31,404 nt of DNA from Spirochaetota bacterium (lineage in GTDB: Bacteria > Spirochaetota > Spirochaetia > DTKZ01). The notes beneath the pieces were generated by a model. The model saw only the letters and a program-made list of their open reading frames with translations, did no database searches and was not told where the DNA came from. Positions within the stretch are counted from its first letter, which is position 1. Every line of letters starts with the position of its first letter. Position numbers and translations under genes: made by a program. The DNA lies in NCBI GenBank assembly GCA_029562045.1, contig JAKQWJ010000073.1, forward strand, positions 1-31,404. Direction: 5' to 3'. Below are positions 15,950 through 23,583 of the stretch, one piece after another.

Positions 15950-15993
15950 CCTGACTGCCGGGGAACCGCCGCATCCCGGGTCTGACGCCCTCC

Positions 15994-16048
15994 GGCTTCC
16001 CGGGGGCTTCCCGGGGGCTTCCCGGCTGCTTCCCGGGGGTTTCCCGGG
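15994..16048. repeat. Tandem array of five 11-bp units
   Basis: Five consecutive units of GGCTTCCCGGG occupy 15994-16048. Units 1 and 2 are identical, unit 3 differs at its last base, unit 4 at its first, and unit 5 at its third. The array ends 8 bp before the stop of gpgS on the opposite strand. It is a minisatellite-like array inside a convergent junction. Confidence 0.92.
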
Positions 16049-16055
16049 GGCGCCC

Positions 16056-17036
16056 CTAAAAATCGGGGTGGAATTTTTTCCGATACTCTTCCAGCTCGAT
16101 GATGGGCGGCCGCTCCAGCGTGGGGACCTGGGACAGAACCGGTTCGTGGACCCCGCCCTGCACACTCAGGGCGATGTGAAACTCCTTCAGCCTGGTCTCG
16201 AGATCGTCCTCCCCGTACATGTTCAGCCGATTGAAAAAAGTGGTCAGAATGCCGAAGGCCATCTTGCTCAGGGACTGGACGCTCTGGTTCCGGTGCACCC
16301 GGCGGTCCAGGTCCACCTGCGCCAGGGCCTGGACGCCGAACTTGTGGTAGATGTCGATGAGGTGCCCGGTCTCCACCCCGTAGCCCACCGAGAAGGGAAG
16401 CTGTTCCAGAACCCGCCGGCGCCCGGCGTACTCTCCGCTCAGGGGCTGAACGAGATAGGCCAGCTCGGGATAGAAAAGGGAAAAAAGAGGCCTCACCAGG
16501 ATCTCCGTGACCCGGCCGCCCCCGGAGGCGGAGAGGGTGGTTCTGGTGCGGATGGGCCGTTCGTAGAAGCCTTTGACATAGGATATCCCGTCGTTCTCCA
16601 GAAGGGGGCCCACCAGGCCGTAGACGAATTTGGGGGCGATGTTGTGGATGTCCGCGTCGATCCAGACGATGATGTTCCCCCGGAGAACGTGGAGACTCTT
16701 CCAGAGATTCTCCCCCTTCCCCCGGTAGGTCCCCCGGCTTTTCAGGATGTCCCGGGACTGATGGACCTGCGCCCCGAAACCGGCGGCGATTTCGCAGGTC
16801 CGGTCCTCGGACCCGGAATCGATGACCACGATCTCGTCTATCAGCGGGAAGCGGTCCATCAGCTCGGTTTTGATGACCAGGATCTCCTTTCCGATGGTGG
16901 CCTCCTCGTTCAGGGTCGGGAAGGCCAGGGAGATCACCGCCCCCTTCATTTTTTTGAGGTCCACCAGACGCTTCTTGTCCGCGAATCGGCTGTGGTGGTA
17001 GGTCCTTTCCAGAAGGGCGCCCTGTTCCGCGCTCAT
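16056..17036 (-). CDS. gpgS: Glucosyl-3-phosphoglycerate synthase
   Basis: This 326-aa GT81-type glycosyltransferase transfers glucose from an NDP-glucose to 3-phosphoglycerate. That is the first step to glucosylglycerate, a compatible solute used under salt stress or nitrogen limitation. Family hallmarks are LNEEATIG, IDSGSEDRT, GKGENLWKSL, the metal-binding WIDADIHNI, QPLSGEYAGRR and AQVDLDRRVHRNQ. The ATG at 17036 overlaps the stop of the upstream M20-like gene by 4 nt (ATGA), so the two are translationally coupled. The phosphatase for the second step (GpgP) is not in the window. Confidence 0.9.
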   Translation of the reverse strand: MSAEQGALLERTYHHSRFADKKRLVDLKKMKGAVISLAFPTLNEEATIGKEILVIKTELMDRFPLIDEIVVIDSGSEDRTCEIAAGFGAQVHQSRDILKSRGTYRGKGENLWKSLHVLRGNIIVWIDADIHNIAPKFVYGLVGPLLENDGISYVKGFYERPIRTRTTLSASGGGRVTEILVRPLFSLFYPELAYLVQPLSGEYAGRRRVLEQLPFSVGYGVETGHLIDIYHKFGVQALAQVDLDRRVHRNQSVQSLSKMAFGILTTFFNRLNMYGEDDLETRLKEFHIALSVQGGVHEPVLSQVPTLERPPIIELEEYRKKFHPDF

Positions 17037-18250
17037 GGCCGCAGCAGCTCCTCTTTCTCGATGCTCCGTTCCAGAAGCATCAGAAGCTGGCGGAAGCCCG
17101 TCTCGATGGGTTCCAGTTCCACATACTCCTCCGTAAGCCGCTTCCGTCCCCGGGTCATGCCCACCGTAACGGCGGGGACGCCCAGGGAATTGAGAATGGC
17201 CGTCTTGTCCGGCACGGACACGGCGTTGGACTTGATCTTCAGCTCCTCGTGGACCGACCGGAGGGTGTCGGTGAGAAAGGCGTTGATCTCCGGGTTGCCC
17301 ACGGGGATGAAGGAGTTGACGGCTATGTCGATTTTCGCCCCCATCTCCTCGGCGATCTTTTCGATGGTGGCGGAGGCGGTTTTTTTCATGAGGTTCAGAA
17401 CGTTGGTGTCGCCGGAGTAGATCTCCAGTTCCAGAAAGCCCTCGGAGGGGAAAAACCCGAAGCCCAGGCCGGCCACTATGCGGGCGATATTCAGGGTCGC
17501 GCCGCCTTCGCGGTCCCACTGGATGTTGCCCAACTGGAAGGCGATGTTGGACAGGACCGACACCGCCGAGACCCCGGGGGTTTTTTCCAGGACCTGGTGG
17601 TCCCCGGTGCCGGCAGTGACGGTGAGCTTGTAATGCCCCAGGGGATGGGATTCGATGTTTCCCAGCTGCATCCCCGTGACGTACACCGCGAAGGCGATGT
17701 CTCCGTCCCATTCGGAGAGAAAACCGCGCAGGCCGATGAACTCCTCCCCCTCCGAGGCCAGATGGGCGAAGAGCAGCACCAGGTTCGTGTCGAAGCTGAT
17801 GGAGTTTTTCTGCAGGTATTCGGCGAGGATCAGCAGAGAGGCCACACCGATGCTGTTGTCGGCGATCCCCGCCCCGATGGCCCGGTCCGCGGTGAGACGC
17901 ACCAGGGAGCCCAGAGGCGAGTAGGAGGGATTTTCGATCTCCGCGAAGAGAAGGACGAAATCGTCCGAGGGCTTGGCCCCGGGAAACTGCACCCAGACAT
18001 TTCCCATCCCGTCGGTGCGGATGTCGGTGATGCCGAACTCTTCCAGTCGGCGGACGATGAAGCTTCCCCGGAGGCTTTCATTCTCGCTGGGGGAGGGTAT
18101 CTCGTTGAAGAGCACCGCATCGGACACGATGCGGTTGACGTACATCTCCTCGAAGGGCTTTCCCCGGAAAGTCTTTTTCCTCTTTTTACGGGCGGAAAGC
18201 CGGGCGGCGGCAAAAAAATCCCTGATGGTGGAAATGATCTTTCGTATCAT
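17033..18250 (-). CDS. M20-like peptidase with altered metal-site residues
   Basis: This 405-aa protein has the layout of an M20/PepT-type di-zinc peptidase: a catalytic domain, a dimerisation domain (about 205-310) and return to the catalytic domain. Asp131 in IADNSIG and the EGEE motif (167-170) are present. The usual first ligand pair HxD is replaced by Glu104-Ile-Glu106 (AEIEN). The late His ligand is also not visible: the segment VGMTRGRKRLTEEY has no His. It may therefore bind metal differently or be a pseudo-enzyme. I chose ATG 18250 because the promoter -10 box overlaps the longer start at 18274. The gene leads a two-gene unit with gpgS. A soluble location is suggested, though residues 1-30 are basic and amphipathic. 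Confidence 0.75.
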   Translation of the reverse strand: MIRKIISTIRDFFAAARLSARKKRKKTFRGKPFEEMYVNRIVSDAVLFNEIPSPSENESLRGSFIVRRLEEFGITDIRTDGMGNVWVQFPGAKPSDDFVLLFAEIENPSYSPLGSLVRLTADRAIGAGIADNSIGVASLLILAEYLQKNSISFDTNLVLLFAHLASEGEEFIGLRGFLSEWDGDIAFAVYVTGMQLGNIESHPLGHYKLTVTAGTGDHQVLEKTPGVSAVSVLSNIAFQLGNIQWDREGGATLNIARIVAGLGFGFFPSEGFLELEIYSGDTNVLNLMKKTASATIEKIAEEMGAKIDIAVNSFIPVGNPEINAFLTDTLRSVHEELKIKSNAVSVPDKTAILNSLGVPAVTVGMTRGRKRLTEEYVELEPIETGFRQLLMLLERSIEKEELLRP

Positions 18251-18262
18251 CGCTGTCTTTTC

Positions 18263-18291
18263 ACTATAAGACATCGCTCCGGCGATTACAA
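18263..18291 (-). promoter_or_regulatory. Promoter for the M20-like/gpgS unit
   Basis: Minus-strand TTGTAA (18286-18291), 17 bp spacer, TATAGT (18263-18268). Transcription would start about 6 nt before the ATG at 18250, leaving almost no leader. The upstream in-frame ATG at 18274 lies within the spacer and cannot be on this transcript. Confidence 0.65.
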
Positions 18292-18321
18292 GGGAAGGCG
18301 TTTTTCCCGTGCCGGCGGGTC

Positions 18322-18350
18322 TTCAAAAAAAAAGTCTCCCGGTGTAAGGT
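18322..18350 (+). promoter_or_regulatory. Promoter for the ParB-like/SPL/FecR operon, implying a leaderless mRNA
   Basis: TTCAAA (18322-18327), 17 bp spacer, TAAGGT (18345-18350). The ATG at 18357 begins 6 nt after the -10 box. The AAGG inside the -10 box could act as a weak ribosome binding site if transcription began further upstream. Confidence 0.55.
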
Positions 18351-18356
18351 CCTTCC

Positions 18357-19253
18357 ATGATGTCCCTTTCCCCCGACGAACTCCTCCGTCTGCCCCGCCC
18401 CTTCTTTTTCCCCGAATCCCCCGAAGGTGTGGACCCGGAACTGGTCCGGAGGGGTCTGTGCCCGCCCCTTCCGCTGGTGGTTTCCCCGACGCAGGGGGGG
18501 CGGGAGCGGAGACTCCTGGTCTGGGGCGGGGCCCTCGCCGCGGCCGCCCGGGGACTGGGGACCCCCGCGCTGCAGGTCCGGGAATGGGAGGAGGCGGACC
18601 TTCCTCCCCGGGAGGCCCTCCTCCTCTGCCTCCGGCTGGAAAACCGCCGGGACCGGTACAGCCCCCGGGAAACGGAGACCCTGGCGGCGGTGATGGAGGA
18701 AATGGGAATACCGGAGTCGGACCCCCAGGTGGGGGATCTGGTGTCCTCCCGGGGCGCCCTGCGCCCGGCCTTCCGCCGTCTCCGGCTGGGGCCGGCCCCC
18801 CGGGAGCTGGCCTCGGAGGAGATGATCGACATCAGGACGGCGGAGAATCTCGGTGAAGTCCCGGAGGAGGTTCTCCGCCGGCTCCGGCCCGCCCTGGAGG
18901 GGATGAGCTTTTCCGACCGCCGGATATTCCTGAACTCCCTGGTGGAGATACTTCTTCGGGACGGTCCCGGAAATTCGGAGCGTCTTGCCGCCGAGCTGGC
19001 GGCTGCGGCGGACCCGGTGGCGGCGGTCCGGGAACTGCGCTTTCCCCAGCTCTCCCTCATGGAGGAGAGGTTCCGGGACCTGAGCCGCCGCTTTTTCAGC
19101 GGAAGCGGGGTCGTCCTGAAGCATCCGCCCCATTTCGAAGGCCGCCGGTTTTCCATCAGCTTCGATTTCGACGGCCCCCAGGTTCTGGGAAAAAAAATCG
19201 GAGTCCTGGAACGATTCCTCCGGGAGGGGGGCGAACTGTATGATCTCGTATGA
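18357..19253 (+). CDS. ParB-N-like domain protein, unknown function
   Basis: This 298-aa protein was not assigned to a named family. Residues about 22-110 follow the ParB/Srx N-terminal pattern: PELVRRGLCPPLPLVVSP, then LLVWGGALAAAARGLG in the place of the usual GxRRxxAAxxLG. An acidic strand comes next, and then LLLCLRLENRRDRYSPRE corresponds to the 'EN..R...s..E' helix. The arginines of the CTP-binding GERR motif are absent, so it is a degenerate version. The C-terminal half is helical and ends in a strand-rich tail. The gene starts with two consecutive ATG codons directly after its promoter. It overlaps the radical SAM gene by 14 nt. The pairing suggests a specificity or DNA-binding partner for that enzyme, which is inference. 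Confidence 0.6.
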   Translation: MMSLSPDELLRLPRPFFFPESPEGVDPELVRRGLCPPLPLVVSPTQGGRERRLLVWGGALAAAARGLGTPALQVREWEEADLPPREALLLCLRLENRRDRYSPRETETLAAVMEEMGIPESDPQVGDLVSSRGALRPAFRRLRLGPAPRELASEEMIDIRTAENLGEVPEEVLRRLRPALEGMSFSDRRIFLNSLVEILLRDGPGNSERLAAELAAAADPVAAVRELRFPQLSLMEERFRDLSRRFFSGSGVVLKHPPHFEGRRFSISFDFDGPQVLGKKIGVLERFLREGGELYDLV

Positions 19254-20406
19254 GCCCCTGTCCGGCAACCCGCCGGATGCCGCCGCCCAGCTCCGGAAAG
19301 CCGTCGCGCGCCTGCCTTTCCGGAGGATCTACCTCTCTCCGGAGGCGGAAGACCTTCCGGCGGCGCGGCGGGCACTGGAGCGTCTGCCGGGGCTCCCGGT
19401 CCATTCCGCCCCCTCCCGGGAGGGGATTCCGGAAGAGCACCGGAGCCGGGAGACCCTCTTCATCACCCGTCCCCGGGGCGGAACGGTGGGCCGCTGTCCC
19501 GGCTCCCGGGGCCACCTGTGCTGCAACTACCTCACCGTGGACATCTACCTGGGCTGCAGTCTGGGCTGCAGCTACTGCATAATGAAAAGCTACCTGAACT
19601 TCGAACCCCTGGTGGTCCACGCCGACCCCGGACCCGCCGTGGAGAGGATCCGCGGCATCGCCCGGGACAACCCCGACCGGATGATCCGGGTGGGCAGCGG
19701 GGAGACCGGCGATTCCCTGGAGCTGGACCCCATCTTCGGCCTGACGGAGGAGTTCATCCGGGGCCTGGCGGATCTCCCCAATGTGCGCTTCGAAGCAAAG
19801 ACCAAAACCGTCTTCGTGGACCATCTTCTGGACATACCCGACAAGGGGGGAGCGGTGATGGCCTTCTCGCTGAACGCCCGGGAGGTGCAGCAGGCCGAAG
19901 AGGGGGAGGCGGCTTCCATCGACGAGAGGCTCAGGGCGGCGGAGAGGGCGGTCCGGGCGGGCTACATGGCGGCCTTCCATTTCGATCCCGTCATCGCCTA
20001 TCCGGACTGGCGGGAAGGGTACGGGGAAACCATCGGAAAACTGGGACGCTTCCCCGCGGACCGGGTGGCCTGGATAAGCCTGGGGACCTTCCGGTATCCC
20101 CCGGCCCTGAAGGACCGGATGGACCGGCGCCCCTACCTCTACGACGAGTTCGTCCCCTGCCGGGACGGCAAATACCGGTATCTGCAGCGCCGCCGGGGAG
20201 AAATTTACACCTTCATGAAAAAAGAAATCTCCGGGACCCTGGATGTGCCGGTCTATCTCTGCATGGAGAGCGCCGATATCTGGCGCCGGGTCTACGGGGA
20301 CATGCCGCTGAAAATGCGGGACATGCATGATATATTTACAATAGCCCGGAACGCCGATCCGCCCGCGGACTCCGGCGCCTCCCCGGGAAGGAAGGTCGTG
20401 TTATGA
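19240..20406 (+). CDS. SPL (spore photoproduct lyase)-family radical SAM protein
   Basis: This 388-aa protein carries a radical SAM cluster motif: Cys106, Cys110 and Cys113 in GCSLGCSYC. It aligns in style with SPL-family proteins (for example RIYLSPEAEDLPAA at 29-43, then VGSGETGDSLELDP, and FEAKTKTVF). Bacillus SplB repairs the thymine photoproduct in spore DNA using a hydrogen-donor cysteine. Here no sporulation gene is nearby, so the substrate may be a different DNA or RNA lesion. Extra cysteines Cys86 and Cys94-Cys95 precede the cluster. The start ATG 19240 has a GGGAGGGGG site and overlaps the ParB-like gene. The end overlaps the FecR gene by 4 nt. Confidence 0.8.
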   Translation: MISYEPLSGNPPDAAAQLRKAVARLPFRRIYLSPEAEDLPAARRALERLPGLPVHSAPSREGIPEEHRSRETLFITRPRGGTVGRCPGSRGHLCCNYLTVDIYLGCSLGCSYCIMKSYLNFEPLVVHADPGPAVERIRGIARDNPDRMIRVGSGETGDSLELDPIFGLTEEFIRGLADLPNVRFEAKTKTVFVDHLLDIPDKGGAVMAFSLNAREVQQAEEGEAASIDERLRAAERAVRAGYMAAFHFDPVIAYPDWREGYGETIGKLGRFPADRVAWISLGTFRYPPALKDRMDRRPYLYDEFVPCRDGKYRYLQRRRGEIYTFMKKEISGTLDVPVYLCMESADIWRRVYGDMPLKMRDMHDIFTIARNADPPADSGASPGRKVVL

Positions 20407-21524
20407 AGAAAAAATGGCTTGCCCTGTGTCTCCTGGCGCTGCCGGGGGCGGGCCTTCTGGCCGGAAACGTGGGGGAAATCTCCTATCTCATGGATAGGGC
20501 CACCATCTCCCGGGATGGAAAAACCTGGGCCGCGAGCTTCGGCTCCGGAGTGGAAAACTACGACACCATCCGCACCGATGCCCGGGGGCTGGCGGAAATC
20601 GGGGTCCTTCCGGAAACGGGGGTGGACGGCCTTGTCCGGGTGCAGCCGAAGACCACTCTGTATCTGGATGTGTCGACCCTGCGGGGAGGGAGCAAGGCCC
20701 GGGTGGAACTGCTGAGCGGGTCGGTGTCCGCCACGGTGAAGAAACTCGCCGGGCGATCGGATTTCACCATCCGGTCCCAGGGGGTGGCCATGGGAGTGCG
20801 GGGAACGAGCTTCTCGGTGACCGCCTCCGCCTCGGGGGACCTGCTGACCACCTGCTCGGACGGGGAAGTCCTCTGCACCGACGAAAACGGCGCCCGGCTC
20901 ACGGCGAAGCCGGGAACGGCGGTGGAAAAAACCGCCGAAGGCCTCTTCCGCAGCATTCCCGTCCGGGTATCGGACCTGGAATCCTTCCGCCGCAACTGGA
21001 ACGCCGAGAAAATCGAGGCCCTGAAATCCAACGCCGGGCCGGCGATCCGGGACTACGCCCGGCGCTACCAGGATCTGAAGACCGGGTTCGACGAAGCCTA
21101 CCGGGACCTCCTGGCCCGGAGGGAGATCCTGGACAAATGGTACCGGGAAGACGCCCGGAACGGAACGGGAACCAGGATCGAGACCATGCGGGAAAAATCC
21201 GCCCTGATGCCGGCGCTGATGAAAATCCGGGGAACGCTTTTCCTTTTCGAACGGGTGTACTATCGGCTGCTGGAACTCCGGGACTATCATGGCCAGGGGT
21301 ACGGCGCCGGTTTCGTCGGGGAGGGCGTGGATGCCGACCTCTTCTTCCGTCGCCTGGAGACCGAATCCCGGGACCTGGAAAACCGCATGGAAACCATCCG
21401 GTATGTCCTGAAGCTCTACGCCAAACGGAACGACGGGGTCTCCCTCTTCGACGACCTCCTGGGGGGCGGCGGACCCGCCGGGGACGGAAAATCGGACGAG
21501 GACTCTTTCTTCGGAACGGAATAG
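20403..21524 (+). CDS. FecR-domain exported protein
   Basis: This 373-aa protein starts with a signal peptide (MKKKWLALCLLALPGAGLLAG; cleavage near residue 21). A FecR-like beta domain follows at about 60-170, with LRGGSKARVELLSGSVSA and the hallmark GVAMGVRGTSFSV. The C-terminal half (about 190-350) is a charged helical region with YARRYQDLKTGFDEAYRDLL, likely coiled coil. The protein ends in a Gly/Asp-rich tail. FecR domains of this kind are common in spirochaete exported proteins and are not tied to iron sigma-factor signalling. No sigma factor or TonB receptor lies nearby. It overlaps the SPL-family gene by ATGA and precedes a 32-aa membrane peptide by 9 nt. Confidence 0.85.
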   Translation: MKKKWLALCLLALPGAGLLAGNVGEISYLMDRATISRDGKTWAASFGSGVENYDTIRTDARGLAEIGVLPETGVDGLVRVQPKTTLYLDVSTLRGGSKARVELLSGSVSATVKKLAGRSDFTIRSQGVAMGVRGTSFSVTASASGDLLTTCSDGEVLCTDENGARLTAKPGTAVEKTAEGLFRSIPVRVSDLESFRRNWNAEKIEALKSNAGPAIRDYARRYQDLKTGFDEAYRDLLARREILDKWYREDARNGTGTRIETMREKSALMPALMKIRGTLFLFERVYYRLLELRDYHGQGYGAGFVGEGVDADLFFRRLETESRDLENRMETIRYVLKLYAKRNDGVSLFDDLLGGGGPAGDGKSDEDSFFGTE

Positions 21525-21533
21525 CGGAAGCCC

Positions 21534-21632
21534 ATGACCAAGCTGCTGGCGTTTTTTCTGGCCGTCGGGGTGCCTCTTCTCTGGGGTTTCATGGCTGCCT
21601 CTCTGGCGAACCTGTTCAGGAAAAGGAAATGA
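21534..21632 (+). CDS. Predicted 32-aa single-span membrane peptide
   Basis: A short frame encodes 32 residues: a Lys near the N-terminus, a long hydrophobic span (LLAFFLAVGVPLLWGFMAASLANLF; described in pieces as LLAFFLAVGVPLLW and FMAASLANLF) and the basic end RKRK. It fills nearly all of the gap between the FecR gene and the TauE permease, leaving 9 nt before and 3 nt after. A weak GCGGAAG site precedes it. Hydrophobic span plus basic tail is the usual form of small membrane peptides, and chance is unlikely but possible. Function unknown. Confidence 0.5.
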   Translation: MTKLLAFFLAVGVPLLWGFMAASLANLFRKRK

Positions 21633-21635
21633 ATC

Positions 21636-22550
21636 GTGACTGACATCTGGGGGCTCGTCGCCCCGGCCTTCGAAAGATCTCTCCCCTCCCCGATCTTCTA
21701 TCCCCTTCTGGTCTCCATCGGCTTCGGTGTGGGAGTGCTGACCGGGCTCTTCGGCGTCGGCGGCGGGTTCCTCGTGGTGCCCCTGCTGAACATCGCCGCG
21801 GGGGTCCCCTACTCCATAGCCGTGGGCAGCAGTCTCAGCTTCATCATCGGCACCGGAGCCTCCGCCCTGCCCGGCCATTTCCGCCGGGGAAACGTGGAAC
21901 CCGGGGCGGTCCTCTACATGGCCCTGGGCGGCTCCCTGGGGGCGGTTTTCGGAGACGGACTGCAGGATTTCCTGGCCTCCGTCAGCGGCGGGGACGAGGT
22001 CATCTTCACCCGGATCATGCACATTTTCTTCGTGGTTCTTCTTCTGGTCACAGCCCAACTGGTCTACCGGGGTTCGGAACGCCGGGCGGGGACCCTGAGC
22101 CCCCTGCAGAGGCTGCCCCTCCCGCCCCGGACCAACCTGACCCGCTCCAACCTGGCGAGGGTGAGCATCCCGGGCCTGGCGGGAATCGGCTTTTTCGTGG
22201 GCACACTGTCGGGCCTGATGGGGGTGGGCGGCGGGGTTCTCTTCATGCCCATCCTGCTTCTGCTGGTGGGCCTGGAAACCCGGCACGCCGTGGGAACCAG
22301 CCTGGGGGTGGTCTTCGTCTCGTCCATGACCGGCGCGGCCACGAAGATCTTCGCCGCCGCCCCGAAGATAAGCCTTCCCGTCACCATGACCCTCCTTCTG
22401 GGAAGCTCCCTGGGGGTGCCGCTGGGGTTAAGGATTTTCGGGATCCTCCGGACCGAGGGCATCCGGAAATATTTCGCCCTGGTCATCCTCGCGGCGGTGG
22501 CCCTCATACTGTGGGATCTTTTCCTGGGCTCTTCGGCGATGGTCGGGTGA
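21636..22550 (+). CDS. TauE/SafE (DUF81) family membrane permease
   Basis: This 304-aa polytopic protein has two related halves typical of TauE/SafE permeases. Each contains a glycine-rich motif: GLFGVGGGFLVVPLL near residue 37 and GLMGVGGGVLFMPILLLL near residue 198. About eight membrane segments are expected. Family members export or import sulfur-containing organic anions such as sulfoacetate, sulfite or taurine. The substrate here is unknown. The GTG start at 21636 is preceded by AAAAGGAAA. It is the last gene of the ParB-like/SPL/FecR operon and faces the hsp20 pair. Confidence 0.88.
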   Translation: MTDIWGLVAPAFERSLPSPIFYPLLVSIGFGVGVLTGLFGVGGGFLVVPLLNIAAGVPYSIAVGSSLSFIIGTGASALPGHFRRGNVEPGAVLYMALGGSLGAVFGDGLQDFLASVSGGDEVIFTRIMHIFFVVLLLVTAQLVYRGSERRAGTLSPLQRLPLPPRTNLTRSNLARVSIPGLAGIGFFVGTLSGLMGVGGGVLFMPILLLLVGLETRHAVGTSLGVVFVSSMTGAATKIFAAAPKISLPVTMTLLLGSSLGVPLGLRIFGILRTEGIRKYFALVILAAVALILWDLFLGSSAMVG

Positions 22551-22559
22551 ACGCTTCTT

Positions 22560-22599
22560 AAAAAAAGATCCGGGGCAGTCTTCCGCCTGCCCTGACCGG
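22560..22599 (-). terminator. Intrinsic-terminator-like hairpin downstream of the hsp20 pair
   Basis: On the minus strand GGGCAG (22587-22592) pairs with CTGCCC (22573-22578). Flanking CCGG bases extend the stem over a small bulge, and seven T residues follow after a short ATC spacer (22560-22566). It lies about 120 bp after the last hsp20 stop and 10 bp from the TauE stop. Confidence 0.6.
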
Positions 22600-22717
22600 C
22601 AAAAGCCGCGCAGGCCGGCCCCTTTAGGCCCAGGCCCGAACCCTGGCCCGGCCGGGCTCAGGCATGTCCCGAGCCCGGGCCCCAGCCCGGGGCTCTGCGC
22701 TTTTCAGGGAAACGGGG
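22600..22717. repeat. GC-rich degenerate repeats in the TauE/hsp20 convergent junction
   Basis: This stretch is built of overlapping GGCCC/CCCGGG motifs with several small inverted repeats, such as GGGCTC (22654-22659) with GAGCCC (22671-22676). No gene is seen. It resembles the other tail-to-tail junctions of the window. Confidence 0.5.
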
Positions 22718-23074
22718 CTAGGCCATCCTGATGTCGATCTTCTTCGGTTTGGACGATTCCCGGATATGGAGGGTCAGAAGCAGGACACCGTTTTTCATCA
22801 CCGCGTCGACCCGATTGCGGTCGATGGTGTCGTCCAGGGTGTAGCGTTTCTCGTAATCCGCCCGCCGTCGTTCCCGGATCAGGTATACCCCGTCGGCGGC
22901 CTCCTCCCGCCTCTCGGCGGTGATCAGGAGCTCGTCGTTCTCGATGCGAATGGACAGGTCGTTCTTTTCCACCCCCGGCATTTCCAGCCGGAGCACGACT
23001 TTTCCCTTGTCCTCGCAGATGTCCGCCGCGGGGGCAATCCGGCGGCGGGGTTCGGTCTTGGTCGCGTCTGCCAT
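22718..23074 (-). CDS. Hsp20 small heat-shock protein (second of pair)
   Basis: This 118-aa protein is mostly alpha-crystallin domain: VVLRLEMPGVEKNDLSIRIENDELLITAERR, quoted as LRLEMPGVEKNDL and NDELLITAERR, then KNGVLLLTLHI and a C-terminal tail. The tail has no IxI motif; it ends KKIDIRMA. Two starts are possible. ATG 23095 overlaps the upstream hsp20 stop (ATGA). ATG 23074 lies 21 nt later behind an excellent AAGGAGGAG site, and I prefer it. The N-terminal arm is then short (about 20 residues) with ETKTEPRRR-like charged residues. It is co-transcribed with the first hsp20. Confidence 0.85.
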   Translation of the reverse strand: MADATKTEPRRRIAPAADICEDKGKVVLRLEMPGVEKNDLSIRIENDELLITAERREEAADGVYLIRERRRADYEKRYTLDDTIDRNRVDAVMKNGVLLLTLHIRESSKPKKIDIRMA

Positions 23075-23091
23075 CGTGGTCTCCTCCTTCG

Positions 23092-23550
23092 TCATTGCAC
23101 TTTCACGGCGATCTGCTTCGGCTTCACCTCTTCCCGCTTCGGCAGGTTTATGGTAAGAACGCCGCTGCGCATCACCGCCCCCACCGCCGAGGTGTCCACA
23201 GCCTTCGGCAGGGCCAGGGTCCGCTGGAACGAGCCGCTCCATGACTCCCGGCGATAAACCTTCGAGTCCGGGGAGTGGCTTTCCTCTTTCTTTTCCCCCT
23301 TCAGGGTGAGAACGTTGTCGGCGATGGATACGTCGATGTCTCCGATCTCCACCCCCGGAAGATCGCAGCTCACCACGAACCCATCCTCGTTTTCCACCAC
23401 GTCGATCTCCGGAGAAATCACCCGGTCGAACAGTCCCGACATGGTGGGGTACCTTTCGGTTTCGAAGAGCCGGTTGATCTCGTTCTGCAGCTGCTCGAAA
23501 TCCGACAGCGGGTTAAAGGGGTCCCGCTGTTTCCATCTCATGACTCTCAT
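23092..23550 (-). CDS. Hsp20 small heat-shock protein (first of pair)
   Basis: This 152-aa ATP-independent holdase has an N-terminal arm (1-45; with WKQRDPFNPLSDFEQLQNEINRLF, quoted as DPFNPLSDFEQLQNEI). The alpha-crystallin domain runs from about 46 to 140, with CDLPGVEIGDIDVSI and the ESWSGSFQRTLALP motif. Residues MRSGVLTINLPK close the domain. The C-terminal tail carries KPKQIAVKV, an IxV-type motif that can bind neighbouring subunits. The ATG at 23550 is preceded by AAGGAGG. That site lies inside a small perfect hairpin, suggesting temperature-dependent translation. An AT-rich control region with a palindrome lies upstream. The second hsp20 follows in the same operon. Confidence 0.95.
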   Translation of the reverse strand: MRVMRWKQRDPFNPLSDFEQLQNEINRLFETERYPTMSGLFDRVISPEIDVVENEDGFVVSCDLPGVEIGDIDVSIADNVLTLKGEKKEESHSPDSKVYRRESWSGSFQRTLALPKAVDTSAVGAVMRSGVLTINLPKREEVKPKQIAVKVQ

Positions 23551-23551
23551 G

Positions 23552-23564
23552 CAAGGCCTCCTTG
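23552..23564 (-). promoter_or_regulatory. Hairpin that covers the hsp20 ribosome binding site (RNA-thermometer candidate)
   Basis: In the mRNA, CAAGG (23564-23560) pairs perfectly with CCUUG (23556-23552) around an AGG loop, one nucleotide before the AUG. The AAGGAGG Shine-Dalgarno is split between stem and loop. A short hairpin masking the ribosome binding site of a small heat-shock gene is the known arrangement of RNA thermometers such as that of cyanobacterial hsp17. The stem is short, so its stability is uncertain. Confidence 0.45.
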
Positions 23565-23583
23565 GATTGGTATTCTCATATCA

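Noticed and set aside
18251..18274. Longer start of the M20-like gene (ATG at 18274)
   Set aside because: It lies upstream of the predicted transcription start, overlapping the promoter spacer and -10 box.
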